Shown here piece by piece: positions 25,246 to 33,904 of a stretch of 64,000 bases of DNA. The stretch is from Saccharopolyspora aridisoli (GTDB taxonomy: Bacteria; Actinomycetota; Actinomycetes; Mycobacteriales; Pseudonocardiaceae), in contig NZ_SMKV01000002.1 in NCBI RefSeq assembly GCF_004348445.1, forward strand, positions 124,001 through 188,000, given 5' to 3'. Made by a program: the position numbers and the translations under genes. The notes under the pieces were generated by a model. That model made no database searches. It was given only the letters and a program-made list of their open reading frames with translations, and was not told the origin of the DNA. Position 1 is the first letter of the stretch. Every line of letters begins with the position of its first letter.

Positions 25246-26733
25246 TCAGCGCGCGGTCACCTCGTAGTCGGACAGGTCCGCCTTCCTCGTGCGCATCCAG
25301 TACTTCCAGGTGAAACCCGGCCACAGCGTGCGGTTCACGCCGTTCTCGTCGAGGTACCAGCTCCGGCAACCGCCGACCGACCAGACCCCGTCGCCCAGTG
25401 CGGACTGGAGCTCGCGGTTGAAGGCGTCCTGCACCGGCTGACGAACGTCGACCTGGCCGATCTCACCCTTGTGAATTCGGCGGATGCAGTCGATCACGTA
25501 GTTCAGCTGCGATTCGATCATGAACACGACCGAGTTGTGGCCGAGGCCGGTGTTGGGGCCGAGGAGGAAGAACAGGTTGGGGAAGCCGGAGACGGTGATG
25601 CCGAGGTAGGTCTCCGCGCCGTCGCGCCAGGTGTCCTGGAGCTTGCGCCCTTCTCGCCCGACGATGGCGAGGTGGTCGTAGGCGTCGGTGACGTGGAAGC
25701 CGGTGCCGTAGATGATCGCGTCGACCTCGTGCTCCTGGCCATCGCCCGTCACCACGGAGTTCTTCCGGACCTCGGCGACGCCGCTGGTGTCGACGTCGAC
25801 GTTGGACCGGTTGAGCGCCGGGTAGTAGTCGCTGGAGAGCAGGATGCGCTTGCAACCCATCGAGTAGTCCGGCGTCACGGCGTTGCGCAGCTCCGGATCC
25901 GAGATCGCCTTGCGGATGTAGCGCTTGGACAGCCATTCGGCGGCCTTGCCCAGGCGCTTGTTGAACACCGCGAAGAACCGGGCTTCGAGGATCCAGTACA
26001 TCGCGACGCGCGCCGCGCGCTGCACCATCGGGACGCGGCGGAACAGCTTCTTGACCGACTCCGGGATCGCCCGGTCCGGCTTGGGCTGGATCCATGGGGG
26101 CGTGCGCTGGAACAAGCGCAGCTTCTGGACCTGCTCCGCAACGCGTGGGACGAACTGGATCGCGCTCGCGCCCGTACCGACGACGGCGACGCGCTTTCCT
26201 CGCAAGTCGTAGTCGTGGTTCCACTCCGCCGAGTGAAAGATCTCGCCTTCGAAGTCCTGCACACCCGGCAGGTCCGGGTAGCTGGGGATGTGCAGGGCGC
26301 CCACGCCGGACACCAGGGCGCGGCCAACGTACTCGGTGCCGTCGCCGGTGGTGACCAGCCAGGTCTTGGCCTGCTCGTCGTATTCGGCGCCGGTGAACTC
26401 CACGCCGTGGTGCACGTGGTCGCGGACCTGGTACTTGTCCGCGCAGTAGCTCAGGTATTCGTTGATCTCACCCTGCTCGGCGAACAACCGCGACCAGTTC
26501 GGGTTCTGCTCGAACGAGAACGAGTACATCAGCGACGGCACGTCGCAAGCGCAGCCCGGGTAGGTGTTGTCCCGCCAGGTCCCGCCGAGGTCGGAGGACT
26601 TCTCCAGGACGACGAAGTCATCGATGCCGGCCTGCTTGAGCTTGATCGCCATGCCGAGACCGGAGAACCCGGCTCCGACGATGACGACCGAGGTTTCGTA
26701 TCGACGCTGGCCAGGCGACTGCTTCTGCACCAT
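25246..26733 (-). CDS. Flavin-containing Baeyer-Villiger-type monooxygenase
   Basis: A 495-residue FAD/NADPH oxygenase. The FAD Rossmann motif is VGAGFSGLGMA (residues ~18-28), the Baeyer-Villiger fingerprint FxGxxxHxxxW is FEGEIFHSAEW near residue 163, and the NADPH motif is VVGTGASAIQF near 183. The late GTGFHVTDAY and FFLLGPNTGLGHNSVVFMIE are typical. These enzymes insert oxygen next to ketones or oxidise sulfides and aldehydes. ATG 26733 has GGAGGGG upstream. It is divergent from a TetR gene with an array of operator-like repeats between them, so it is probably induced by its substrate. Confidence 0.92.
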   Translation of the reverse strand: MVQKQSPGQRRYETSVVIVGAGFSGLGMAIKLKQAGIDDFVVLEKSSDLGGTWRDNTYPGCACDVPSLMYSFSFEQNPNWSRLFAEQGEINEYLSYCADKYQVRDHVHHGVEFTGAEYDEQAKTWLVTTGDGTEYVGRALVSGVGALHIPSYPDLPGVQDFEGEIFHSAEWNHDYDLRGKRVAVVGTGASAIQFVPRVAEQVQKLRLFQRTPPWIQPKPDRAIPESVKKLFRRVPMVQRAARVAMYWILEARFFAVFNKRLGKAAEWLSKRYIRKAISDPELRNAVTPDYSMGCKRILLSSDYYPALNRSNVDVDTSGVAEVRKNSVVTGDGQEHEVDAIIYGTGFHVTDAYDHLAIVGREGRKLQDTWRDGAETYLGITVSGFPNLFFLLGPNTGLGHNSVVFMIESQLNYVIDCIRRIHKGEIGQVDVRQPVQDAFNRELQSALGDGVWSVGGCRSWYLDENGVNRTLWPGFTWKYWMRTRKADLSDYEVTAR

Positions 26734-26764
26734 CAGAGCCCCTCCTCGGACACCGGCACCTTAT

Positions 26765-26807
26765 CTACTCCGCGGTAGGCTACTACGAGTAGGTTACTTG
26801 CGGTAGG
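26765..26807. promoter_or_regulatory. Three tandem near-palindromic operator repeats between the monooxygenase and TetR
   Basis: CTACTCCGCGGTAGG (26765-26779), CTACTACGAGTAGG (26780-26793) and TTACTTGCGGTAGG (26794-26807) are head-to-tail copies of YTACT-N-CG-N-GTAGG, each nearly self-complementary. They fill the space between the two divergent starts (8 bp before the tetR GTG). This is the expected place for the TetR protein to bind and control both genes; the triple array is unusual. Confidence 0.75.
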
Positions 26808-26815
26808 GTTGATCC

Positions 26816-27421
26816 GTGACGAGGTCTACTGCACCGGCCAGCGGCCGCAAGCGAATGTCCCGGGCTGAGCGCGAGACGCAGATCCTGGAAGTCGCGGAGC
26901 GGGTTTTCGCCGACGACGGTTACCAGGCGACCTCGATGGACGACATCGCCAGCCAGGTGGGCCTGTCCAAACCGATGCTCTACGAGTACTTCGGCTCCAA
27001 GGAAGGGTTGCTGCTGGCCTGCCTGCAGCGGTCCAAGGCCGAACTCCTCGAAGCCACCAGCCGCGCCGCCGCCGAGGCCACCAGTCGCGAGCAGAAGCTC
27101 TACGACTGCCAGTTGGCCTTCTTCCGCTTCAGCGACGACCACGCGCAAGCCTGGGCGCTGCTGCGCAACGAGTTCTCCATCCCCAGCGCCTCGGTCAACA
27201 CCGAGCTGGAGGCCATCCGCGTCCAGCAGCGCAACTTCACCGCGGACCTGCTGCGGTCGGTTTGCGAAGGCCTCGACGACGAGCAGGCCGAGGCCTACGC
27301 CGAGGCGATCATCGGAGCCAGCGAGCGGCTCGCCCTCTGGCGCGACCACCACCCGGAGGTCACCGCCGAGAAGGCCACCGAGCACATGATCGCGCTGTTC
27401 GCTCCGGGCCTGGGCTTCTAG
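26816..27421 (+). CDS. TetR-family regulator, probably controlling the monooxygenase
   Basis: A 201-residue TetR protein. The helix-turn-helix is TSMDDIASQVGLSKPMLYEY with the usual FGSKEGLL continuation; the rest is the all-helical ligand domain. The GTG start lies 8 bp after the last of three palindromic repeats, so strong autoregulation is likely, and the transcript may have little or no leader. Its ligand would be a substrate or product of the divergent Baeyer-Villiger enzyme (inference). Confidence 0.88.
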   Translation: MTRSTAPASGRKRMSRAERETQILEVAERVFADDGYQATSMDDIASQVGLSKPMLYEYFGSKEGLLLACLQRSKAELLEATSRAAAEATSREQKLYDCQLAFFRFSDDHAQAWALLRNEFSIPSASVNTELEAIRVQQRNFTADLLRSVCEGLDDEQAEAYAEAIIGASERLALWRDHHPEVTAEKATEHMIALFAPGLGF

Positions 27422-27452
27422 AACCACCGCCGGGTGCGGGGTGCGGAGCGGT

Positions 27453-27473
27453 GCATGGGAACCTTCCTCCCAC
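27453..27473. repeat. Dispersed repeat copy after the TetR gene
   Basis: GCATGGGAACCTTCCTCCC lies 31 bp after the tetR stop, in the sense orientation seen after several other genes. Confidence 0.65.
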
Positions 27474-27605
27474 TGCCGCACCCCTGCCAACGCACAGACT
27501 TTCACTCGTTCGTGCTGCATTCGCCGCCTGCGGCTCAAGATCCTCTACAGCGTCTCCGATGTCGAGTCAGCCGTGCCAACACCCCCGACTCGAGGAGATC
27601 CAATC

Positions 27606-28385
27606 TTGCGCTCCTGGACCACGCGCACAGTCAAGGCGGCCGTCATGGCCGCGAGCCTCGCCACCGTCGGCACCGGTGCCGCGAACGCGGCGGGAACAAC
27701 CGACATCGAAAAGCCCGATCTGACGTCCGTTCCGGACGAGATCACCGCCGGAATCCCGGCCCACGCCTGCCAGATGCAGGAAGGGCCCTCGTTTAGCACC
27801 ACCAAGGCACCGTGCGCCGACACACAGCTGGACGTGAGTTCACCGAACGTCATCAAGAAGGTCGGCGTGGACATCACCAAGACCGGGCACGGCGTCGCCG
27901 GTGAGCTGCAGGACGGCCGTCCCGTGCTCGCCCCCGGCAAGACGAACCGCGTGCTCGGACACGTCTTCGCCGAGACCACCCGCGTTTCGAAGATGACCGG
28001 GACCCGGCCGACCGTCGGTGGCTCGGTGACCCCGGGCCACCTCGGCGTGGTGCACGAGCACACGCCCGACGCGGCGCTGCTGGACACCGAGATCGGCCCG
28101 CGCAAGCCGAACCACCAGGGCTTCTCGGCGGTGGACACGGCCGTGGCGCTGACCGCCGCCCAGGGCTACGAGTCCGAACCCATCAGCAACCCGGTGGCCC
28201 TGGTCGCACCGACCCCGCAGAACAACCCGCTGCAGGCCTCCGGTGAGCCGCTGACGCTCGCCAAGCCCAGCGACGTGCTTCCCGCGACGAAGAACGCTCC
28301 GGTCGTGTCCGAGGCCGACAAGGTCGTCAGCGGAGTCGCGGAAGCTCCGCTGCAGCGGATCAGCGGTGTCCTGCCGCTGAACTGA
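27606..28385 (+). CDS. Secreted protein of unknown function
   Basis: A 259-residue exported protein. A TTG start at 27606 is chosen because GAGGAG lies 8 bases upstream and it gives a clean signal peptide (RTVKAAVMAASLATVGTG, cleavage near AANA/AG). The mature part has two Cys (HACQMQ and APCADT), a middle region with repeated short polar motifs, and no domain I recognise. It is followed by a second secreted gene (28588), and both may act at the cell surface. An upstream in-frame ATG at 27441 would remove the signal peptide from the N-terminus and is unlikely. Confidence 0.75.
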   Translation: MRSWTTRTVKAAVMAASLATVGTGAANAAGTTDIEKPDLTSVPDEITAGIPAHACQMQEGPSFSTTKAPCADTQLDVSSPNVIKKVGVDITKTGHGVAGELQDGRPVLAPGKTNRVLGHVFAETTRVSKMTGTRPTVGGSVTPGHLGVVHEHTPDAALLDTEIGPRKPNHQGFSAVDTAVALTAAQGYESEPISNPVALVAPTPQNNPLQASGEPLTLAKPSDVLPATKNAPVVSEADKVVSGVAEAPLQRISGVLPLN

Positions 28386-28587
28386 GCAACGCGCAGCTGA
28401 CAATCCACAGTGGACTGTCTAGGCACATCACTCCATCGAGGGTATTCGGCTGAAAACGCCGTTCTAAGTTCGACTTGAGCGCGCGCCATGCCGCAAACTC
28501 TGCCGCGCGACACCGGAGAAGCGCAGGAATTCCCCGTGCCGCAGGGGTTAACGCCCTGAACAACAGTCATCCATAAGGAGAACCACA

Positions 28588-28836
28588 GTGCGTACCGCTG
28601 CACGTATCGCCGGCGTTGCCGGCGCCGCCACCGCCATGCTGGCCCTGGCCGGCCCGGCGTTCGCCGACAGCGCGGACAACGAGGGCGTCAACGGGGCGAA
28701 CGACAACAACATCAGCGCCGTTCCGGTGCAGCTGTGCGGGGACAACGTCGCCGTCCTCGGCGCGGTTGCCCCGGTTCTGTCGCCGCAGACCCCGCAGTGC
28801 GTCAACGCCCCGGTTGTGGACCACCCCGAGGGCTGA
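28588..28836 (+). CDS. Small secreted chaplin-like protein
   Basis: 82 residues. A signal peptide (residues 1-26, ending AGPAFA) is followed by a 56-residue mature chain. Its core NNISAVPVQLCGDNVAVLG with a second Cys 21 residues later (SPQTPQCVNAP) follows the chaplin pattern (VPV-x-x-CG-N-x-V-x-V-x-G ... C-x-N). Chaplins assemble into hydrophobic amyloid coats on aerial hyphae. This chain ends without a sortase signal, as in short chaplins. GTG start with AAGGAG upstream. A strong terminator follows. Confidence 0.75.
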   Translation: MRTAARIAGVAGAATAMLALAGPAFADSADNEGVNGANDNNISAVPVQLCGDNVAVLGAVAPVLSPQTPQCVNAPVVDHPEG

Positions 28837-28851
28837 GCTCGCTGAGCTAAC

Positions 28852-28888
28852 GACGAGGCGCCGGGCCGTTCGGGTCCGGCGCCTCGTC
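28852..28888. terminator. Bidirectional 13-bp perfect hairpin
   Basis: GACGAGGCGCCGG and CCGGCGCCTCGTC pair perfectly around an 11-base loop. It lies between the chaplin-like gene (rightward stop 28836) and fadB (leftward stop 28897), so it can end both transcripts. Confidence 0.85.
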
Positions 28889-28896
28889 ATGTCAGC

Positions 28897-31116
28897 TCAC
28901 TCGGCCGCAGTGGCCTTGACGATCCCCGCGTCCGGCTCGCCGCTGTCGAACGGCTCGCCGTTGGCAGCACGCTTGACCAGCGACTCCGGCGGCTGGAACC
29001 GGTCGCCGTAGCGCTCCGCGAGTTCGCGGGAGCGAGCGACGAAACCAGCCAAGCCACCCGGGTAACCGTTCATGTACTGCACGACGCCGCCGGTCCACGG
29101 CGGGAAGCCGATGCCCATGATCGAGCCGATGTTGGCGTCCGGCACGGATGTGAGCACCCCCTCGTCGAGGCACTTCACCGCTTCCAACGCCTCGACGAAC
29201 ATCATCCGCTCGATCAGGTCGGTCAGGTCGACCGAGGCGGGGTCGGTGTCGGCGGACCCGAAGTGCTCCACCAGACCCGGCCACAGCCCGGTCCGCTTGC
29301 CGTCGGCGTAGTCGTAGAAGCCAGCACCGCCGGAGCGACCGGGACGGTCGAACTCCTCCACCATGCGGTCGATGACCTGCTCGGCAGGGTGCGGAACCCA
29401 TGTGCCGCCAGCAGCTTCCACGGCCGCCTTCGACTCGTCGCGGATCTTGCGGGGCAGCGTGAGGGTCAGCTCGTCGAACAGCTGCAGCACCGGAGCCGGG
29501 AACCCGGCCTGCGAGGACGCCTGCTCGATGGAAGCCGGGCGGATCCCCTCGGCCAACATCGCCACGCCCTCGTTGATGAAGGTGCCGATGACCCGGCTGG
29601 TGAAGAACCCGCGGCTGTCGTTGACCACGATCGGCGTCTTGTTGATCTGACGCACCACGTCGAACGCGCGGGCCAACGTGCGGTCGCTGGTCTGCTCGCC
29701 CGAGATGATCTCCACCAGCGGCATCTTGTCGACCGGCGAGAAGAAGTGCAGCCCGATGAAGTCCTCGCGCTTGCGGACCCCTTCTGCGAGGTCGGTGATC
29801 GGCAGCGTGGAGGTGTTCGAGCACAGCAGTGCGTCGTCGTCGATGACGTCCTGGATCTCGCCGAAGACCTGGTGCTTGAGCTTGAGGTTCTCGAAGACCG
29901 CCTCGATGACCAGGTCGCAACCCGACAGCGGCTCGATCTGGTCGGTCGCGGTGATGCGTCCGAGCAGCTCGTCGGCCTTCTCCTGCGTGGAGCGGCCCCG
30001 GGCGACTGCCTTGTCCAGGATCTTCGCCGAGTAGTCCTTGCCCTTCTCGGCGTTCTCCAGCGAGACGTCCTTGAGGACGACCTGCATGCCTGCCTTGGCG
30101 CAGACGTAGGCGATGCCTGCTCCCATCATGCCGCCGCCGAGAACCGCGACCTTCTTCGCGTGGAACTCCGGTTCACCGTCGGGACGGCTTCCACCGGCGT
30201 TGATGTGCTGCAGGTCGAAGAAGAACGCCTTGCTCATGTTCTTCGCGGTCTGGCCGCAGACCAGCTCGACGAAGTAGCGGCCCTCGATGTCCAGGGCTGT
30301 GTCGAAGTCGACCTGGCTGCCCTCGACCGCTGCGGCCATGATGTTGCGCGGCGCGGGCATGGGGGCGCCCTTGAGCTGCTTGCGCAGGTTGGCCGGGAAC
30401 GCGGGCAGGTTGGCGGCGAACTTCGGGGACGACGGGGTGCCACCGGGGATCTTGTGCCCGGGGTCGTCCCACGGCTGAGCGGCCTCCGGGTTGGCCTTGA
30501 TCCAATCCTTGGCCTTGGTCAGCATCTCCTCGGGAGTGTCGACCAGCTCGTGGATCAGGCCGGTCTTGAGTGCCTTGTCCGGTCGCAGCTGCTGCCCCTG
30601 CAGCAGAACGTTGAGCAGCGCTTCGGCGATGCCCAGCAGCCGCACGCTGCGCACCACGCCGCCGGCGCCGGGCAGCAGCCCGAGGCTGACCTCGGGGAAG
30701 CCGAAGCGGGCCGTGGGGTTGTTCAGCGCGATGCGGTGGTGGCAGGCCAGCGCGATCTCCAGGCCGCCGCCGAGCGCGGTGCCGTTGAGCGCGGCGACCA
30801 CCGGCTTGCCGAGCGTTTCCAGTCGCCGGAGCTGCTTTTTGACGTTGGCCGTGGCCGTGAAGACGGACTCGGCGTCGCAGGGACGGGCTTGGATGAGTTC
30901 ACGCAGGTCGCCACCCGCGAAGAAGGTCTTCTTCGCGGAGGTGAGGACTACGCCGGTGATGTTGTCGCGCTCGGTTTCCAGGCGGTGCAGGATCACGTCC
31001 ATGCTGGCCTGGTAGCGCAGGTTCATGGTGTTGGCCTGCTGCTGGGGATCGTCCAGGGTCAGCACGACGATTCCGTCGGCGTCGGACTCCCAGCGGATGG
31101 TGTTCTGCTCGCTCAT
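28897..31116 (-). CDS. fadB: FadB/FadJ-type fatty acid oxidation complex alpha subunit
   Basis: A 739-residue multifunctional beta-oxidation enzyme. The N-terminal crotonase domain carries the oxyanion loop KTFFAGGDLREL and the catalytic pair in GFPEVSLGLLPGAGG. From about residue 325 there is a 3-hydroxyacyl-CoA dehydrogenase (NAD motif VLGGGMMGAGIAYVCAKAG; HFFSPVDKMPLVEI with the catalytic His; PIVVNDSRGFFTSRV). It converts enoyl-CoA to 3-ketoacyl-CoA. ATG 31116 has GAGGGA upstream and lies 14 bp after the thiolase stop, so fadA-fadB are one operon. Confidence 0.93.
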   Translation of the reverse strand: MSEQNTIRWESDADGIVVLTLDDPQQQANTMNLRYQASMDVILHRLETERDNITGVVLTSAKKTFFAGGDLRELIQARPCDAESVFTATANVKKQLRRLETLGKPVVAALNGTALGGGLEIALACHHRIALNNPTARFGFPEVSLGLLPGAGGVVRSVRLLGIAEALLNVLLQGQQLRPDKALKTGLIHELVDTPEEMLTKAKDWIKANPEAAQPWDDPGHKIPGGTPSSPKFAANLPAFPANLRKQLKGAPMPAPRNIMAAAVEGSQVDFDTALDIEGRYFVELVCGQTAKNMSKAFFFDLQHINAGGSRPDGEPEFHAKKVAVLGGGMMGAGIAYVCAKAGMQVVLKDVSLENAEKGKDYSAKILDKAVARGRSTQEKADELLGRITATDQIEPLSGCDLVIEAVFENLKLKHQVFGEIQDVIDDDALLCSNTSTLPITDLAEGVRKREDFIGLHFFSPVDKMPLVEIISGEQTSDRTLARAFDVVRQINKTPIVVNDSRGFFTSRVIGTFINEGVAMLAEGIRPASIEQASSQAGFPAPVLQLFDELTLTLPRKIRDESKAAVEAAGGTWVPHPAEQVIDRMVEEFDRPGRSGGAGFYDYADGKRTGLWPGLVEHFGSADTDPASVDLTDLIERMMFVEALEAVKCLDEGVLTSVPDANIGSIMGIGFPPWTGGVVQYMNGYPGGLAGFVARSRELAERYGDRFQPPESLVKRAANGEPFDSGEPDAGIVKATAAE

Positions 31117-31130
31117 GTCTGATGTGTCCC

Positions 31131-32345
31131 TCAGCCGATCCGTTCGACGATGGTCGCGATTCCCATGCCGCCACCGATGCACAGCGTTGCCAGGCCGTAT
31201 CGGAGGTTGCGGCGTTCGAGTTCGTCGATGACGGTGCCCAGGATCATCGCGCCGGTAGCACCCAGCGGGTGGCCCATGGCGATGGCACCGCCGTTGACGT
31301 TGACCTTGTCGTGGTCAACGCCGAACTCCTTCATGAACTTCAGCGGAACAGCGGCGAAGGCCTCGTTGATCTCGACAAGATCGATCTGCTCGATGCTCAT
31401 GTCGGCCTTGGCCAGCGCCTTGCGCACGGCCGGTCCGGGGCCGGTGAGCATGATCGTCGGGTCGGCGCCTGAGAGCGCCGCGGAGACGATGCGGGCGCGC
31501 GGCTTGAGCCCGGTGCGTTCCCCCAGGCCCGCGCTGCCGATCAGCGCCAGGGCGGCGCCGTCGACGATGCCGGAGGAGTTCCCGGCGGTGTGCACGTGGT
31601 CGATGTTCTCGACCCAGTGGTACTTCTGCAGGGCGACGGAGTCGAAACCGCCCATCTCCCCGATGTCGGCGAAGGAGGGCTTGAGACCGCCGAGGGAGTC
31701 GGCCGTGGTGCCGGGGCGGATGTGCTCGTCGCGGTCGAGGACGGTCACGCCGTTGCGGTCCTTGACCGGAACCACGGAGTTGCCGAAACGGCCGTCGGCC
31801 CACGCCTTGGCGGCGCGGTCCTGCGACTCGGCTGCGTAGGCGTCGACGGTGCCGCGGTCGAAGCCTTCGATGGTGGCGATGAGGTCGGCGCCGATGCCCT
31901 GAGGCACGAACGACGTGGCGTAGTTGGTCTCCGGGTCCATCGCCCAGGCTCCGCCGTCGGAACCCAGCGAGACGCGCGACATGGACTCGACACCGCCGGC
32001 GAGGACCGCGTCTTCCCAGCCGGATCGGACCTTCTGCGCTGCGATGTTGACGGCCTCCAAGCCCGAAGCGCAGAAGCGGTTCAGCTGGACGCCGGCGACG
32101 GTCTCGGGGAGACCGGCGGCGAGCGCGGCGGTCTTGGCGATGTCGCTGCCCTGATCACCGACGGGCGAGACCACGCCGAGCACGACGTCATCGATCAGCG
32201 CGGGATCGAGCTGCGGATGACGGCGCTGCAGCTCATCGATCAGGCTCACGGCGAGGGTGATCGGCTTCACCCCGTGCAGCGAACCGCTTTTCTTTCCACG
32301 ACCCCGCGGTGTGCGGATCGCGTCGTAGACGAACGCCTCGGACAT
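31131..32345 (-). CDS. fadA: Acetyl-CoA C-acyltransferase (thiolase), FadA
   Basis: A 404-residue thiolase II that splits 3-ketoacyl-CoA to acetyl-CoA and a shortened acyl-CoA. The nucleophilic Cys is in [14 protein letters not shown], the catalytic His in [16 protein letters not shown] and the second Cys in [10 protein letters not shown]. It is the first gene of the fadA-fadB operon, opposite to the enterobacterial order but usual in actinomycetes. A 21-bp perfect-arm inverted repeat lies 43 bp upstream of the ATG and is the probable operator. Confidence 0.94.
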   Translation of the reverse strand: MSEAFVYDAIRTPRGRGKKSGSLHGVKPITLAVSLIDELQRRHPQLDPALIDDVVLGVVSPVGDQGSDIAKTAALAAGLPETVAGVQLNRFCASGLEAVNIAAQKVRSGWEDAVLAGGVESMSRVSLGSDGGAWAMDPETNYATSFVPQGIGADLIATIEGFDRGTVDAYAAESQDRAAKAWADGRFGNSVVPVKDRNGVTVLDRDEHIRPGTTADSLGGLKPSFADIGEMGGFDSVALQKYHWVENIDHVHTAGNSSGIVDGAALALIGSAGLGERTGLKPRARIVSAALSGADPTIMLTGPGPAVRKALAKADMSIEQIDLVEINEAFAAVPLKFMKEFGVDHDKVNVNGGAIAMGHPLGATGAMILGTVIDELERRNLRYGLATLCIGGGMGIATIVERIG

Positions 32346-32387
32346 GTGTGGCGTGCCTCCTCATTGCGGCAGGTGCTCCACCCAGAG

Positions 32388-32408
32388 TGTGACACCAATG
32401 CTGTCACA
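32388..32408. promoter_or_regulatory. Inverted-repeat operator TGTGACA-N7-TGTCACA upstream of fadAB
   Basis: Perfect 7-bp arms with a 7-base spacer, preceded by AG and followed by G. The same architecture (TGTTACA-N7-TGTAACA, also with AG before and G after) occurs at 40693-40713 in the MerR/CaiB promoter. A shared regulator of fatty acid degradation is inferred. Confidence 0.75.
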
Positions 32409-32457
32409 GTCAATGACCACCGCGCTGTCGGCCGGTTGGAGCAGAGCGGTGTTCCGA

Positions 32458-32472
32458 GCAAGGGAACCTTCC
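32458..32472. repeat. Dispersed repeat copy between fadA and glcF
   Basis: AAGGGAACCTTCCGATCACC is a shortened copy. Its orientation is the reverse of that usually seen after a leftward gene. Confidence 0.55.
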
Positions 32473-32546
32473 GATCACCACCCACCCACGAGCCCTGCAT
32501 GGGCTCAGCGATGGTGGTCGCCCTGCTCTCAACCTCTCAACGACGA

Positions 32547-32575
32547 AGCGGGGCCGTCGCAACGACGACCCCGCT
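32547..32575 (-). terminator. Hairpin after the glcDEF operon
   Basis: AGCGGGGCCGTCG and CGACGACCCCGCT pair at 12 of 13 positions around CAA. It starts 12 bp past the glcF stop at 32588. Confidence 0.75.
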
Positions 32576-32587
32576 CATCGACAGAAC

Positions 32588-33904
32588 TCATCGCAGCAGT
32601 GAGTCCGCCGCCACGCCGCGGATCGAGGCGTCCAGCACCTGCACCGTGTGCGCCATCGACATGCTCTCCCCGCGGCGCTCCAGGGCGGTGCGGATCTGCA
32701 TCGAGCAGCCCGGGTTGGCCGTCACCAGCAACTCCGCGCCGGTGTCGAGCACGTTCGCGGCCTTGCGGTCACCGAGCTCCCGGGCGGGCTCGGGCTGCAG
32801 CAGGTTGTAGACGCCGGCCGAACCGCAGCACAGCTCGGATCGGTTGATCTCGCTGAGCTGCAGCTCGGGGATGGCGCGCAGCAGTTCGCGCGGCTGCGAC
32901 CGGATGCCCTGTCCGTGCGCGAGGTGGCACGCGTCGTGATAGGCGATCTTGACCGGCAGCGGGTGGCGTTCGGCCACGGGGCCGAGCTCCACCAGCAGTT
33001 CGGCGATGTCGCGCACCTTCGACGAGAACCGTTCGGCCTTCTCCCGGTACACGGGGTCATCCTGGAGCAGACGCGGGTACTCCTTGAGCGTCGACCCGCA
33101 CCCGGCCGAATTGATGACCACGTGGTCCACGCCGGACGCTTCGAAGGTGTCCAGCAGCTCACGGGCGAAGCTGACCGCTTCCTCCTCGCGCCCGGAGTGC
33201 TCGCTGAGCGCACCGCAGCACCCCTGCGAGGGCGGGACCACCACGTCGCATCCTTCAGCTGCGAGGATTCGGGCCGTGGCCGCGTTGACGTCGGGGAAGA
33301 ACGCCGACTGGACGCACCCGGTGATCATGCCGACGGTCGCGCGCCGCTCACGCGTGGCCGGGATCCGCTGCGGGAGCTTCTCGGCGCGGTTGATGGGCGG
33401 GGCGAGGGATTCCATGACCTGGAGCCCTGCGGGGAGCTTGTCCAGCAGGCCGGTGCGCTTGAGCAACCGCCCCAGCCGGGACCACTGGTAGAGGGCGAGC
33501 GGGCCGCGCATCGCGCGGAGCCGCTTCGGATAGGGGAACAGCGTGAAAATGGCCGTGCGCAGCAGTTTCTCGAACCGGCTGCGCTCGTGGTGGCGTTCGA
33601 CCTGCGCACGCGTCTCGGTGATCAGCGTGCCGTACTGCACACCTGATGGGCAGGCGGTCACGCAGGCCATGCAGCCCAGGCAGGCATCGAAGTGCTCGAC
33701 CATGTTGCCCGTGAGCGGCTCACCTTCGAGCCCTTCCTTCATCAGGTAGATGCGCCCGCGAGGGGAGTCCATCTCCTCGCCCCACAGGTCGTAGGTGGGG
33801 CAGCTGGGCAGGCAGAAGCCGCAGTGAACGCAGTCGTCGATGAGTTCGCGCTGCGGCGGGTGGAAGGCGTCGAAGGCACCTGGGCGGGCCGGGGTCTCGG
33901 TCAT
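32588..33904 (-). CDS. glcF: GlcF, glycolate oxidase iron-sulfur subunit
   Basis: A 438-residue electron-transfer subunit. Two ferredoxin-type clusters are visible: DDCVHCGFCLPSCPTYD (Cys 25, 28, 31, 35) and DACLGCMACVTACPSG. Two CCG domains follow (SQGCCGALSEHSG and SELCCGSAGVYN), probable ligands of further cofactor binding. It passes electrons from the GlcD/GlcE flavoproteins to the respiratory chain. The ATG shares one base with the glcE TGA, so translation is coupled. Confidence 0.93.
   Translation of the reverse strand: MTETPARPGAFDAFHPPQRELIDDCVHCGFCLPSCPTYDLWGEEMDSPRGRIYLMKEGLEGEPLTGNMVEHFDACLGCMACVTACPSGVQYGTLITETRAQVERHHERSRFEKLLRTAIFTLFPYPKRLRAMRGPLALYQWSRLGRLLKRTGLLDKLPAGLQVMESLAPPINRAEKLPQRIPATRERRATVGMITGCVQSAFFPDVNAATARILAAEGCDVVVPPSQGCCGALSEHSGREEEAVSFARELLDTFEASGVDHVVINSAGCGSTLKEYPRLLQDDPVYREKAERFSSKVRDIAELLVELGPVAERHPLPVKIAYHDACHLAHGQGIRSQPRELLRAIPELQLSEINRSELCCGSAGVYNLLQPEPARELGDRKAANVLDTGAELLVTANPGCSMQIRTALERRGESMSMAHTVQVLDASIRGVAADSLLR

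Noticed and set aside
25246-27421. Secondary-metabolite cluster around the Baeyer-Villiger enzyme
   Set aside because: No core biosynthetic gene (PKS, NRPS, terpene synthase) is nearby; a substrate-inducible single enzyme is simpler.
29263-31122. A 619-codon open frame antisense to fadB
   Set aside because: Shadow frame of a clear enzyme gene; no recognisable motif.
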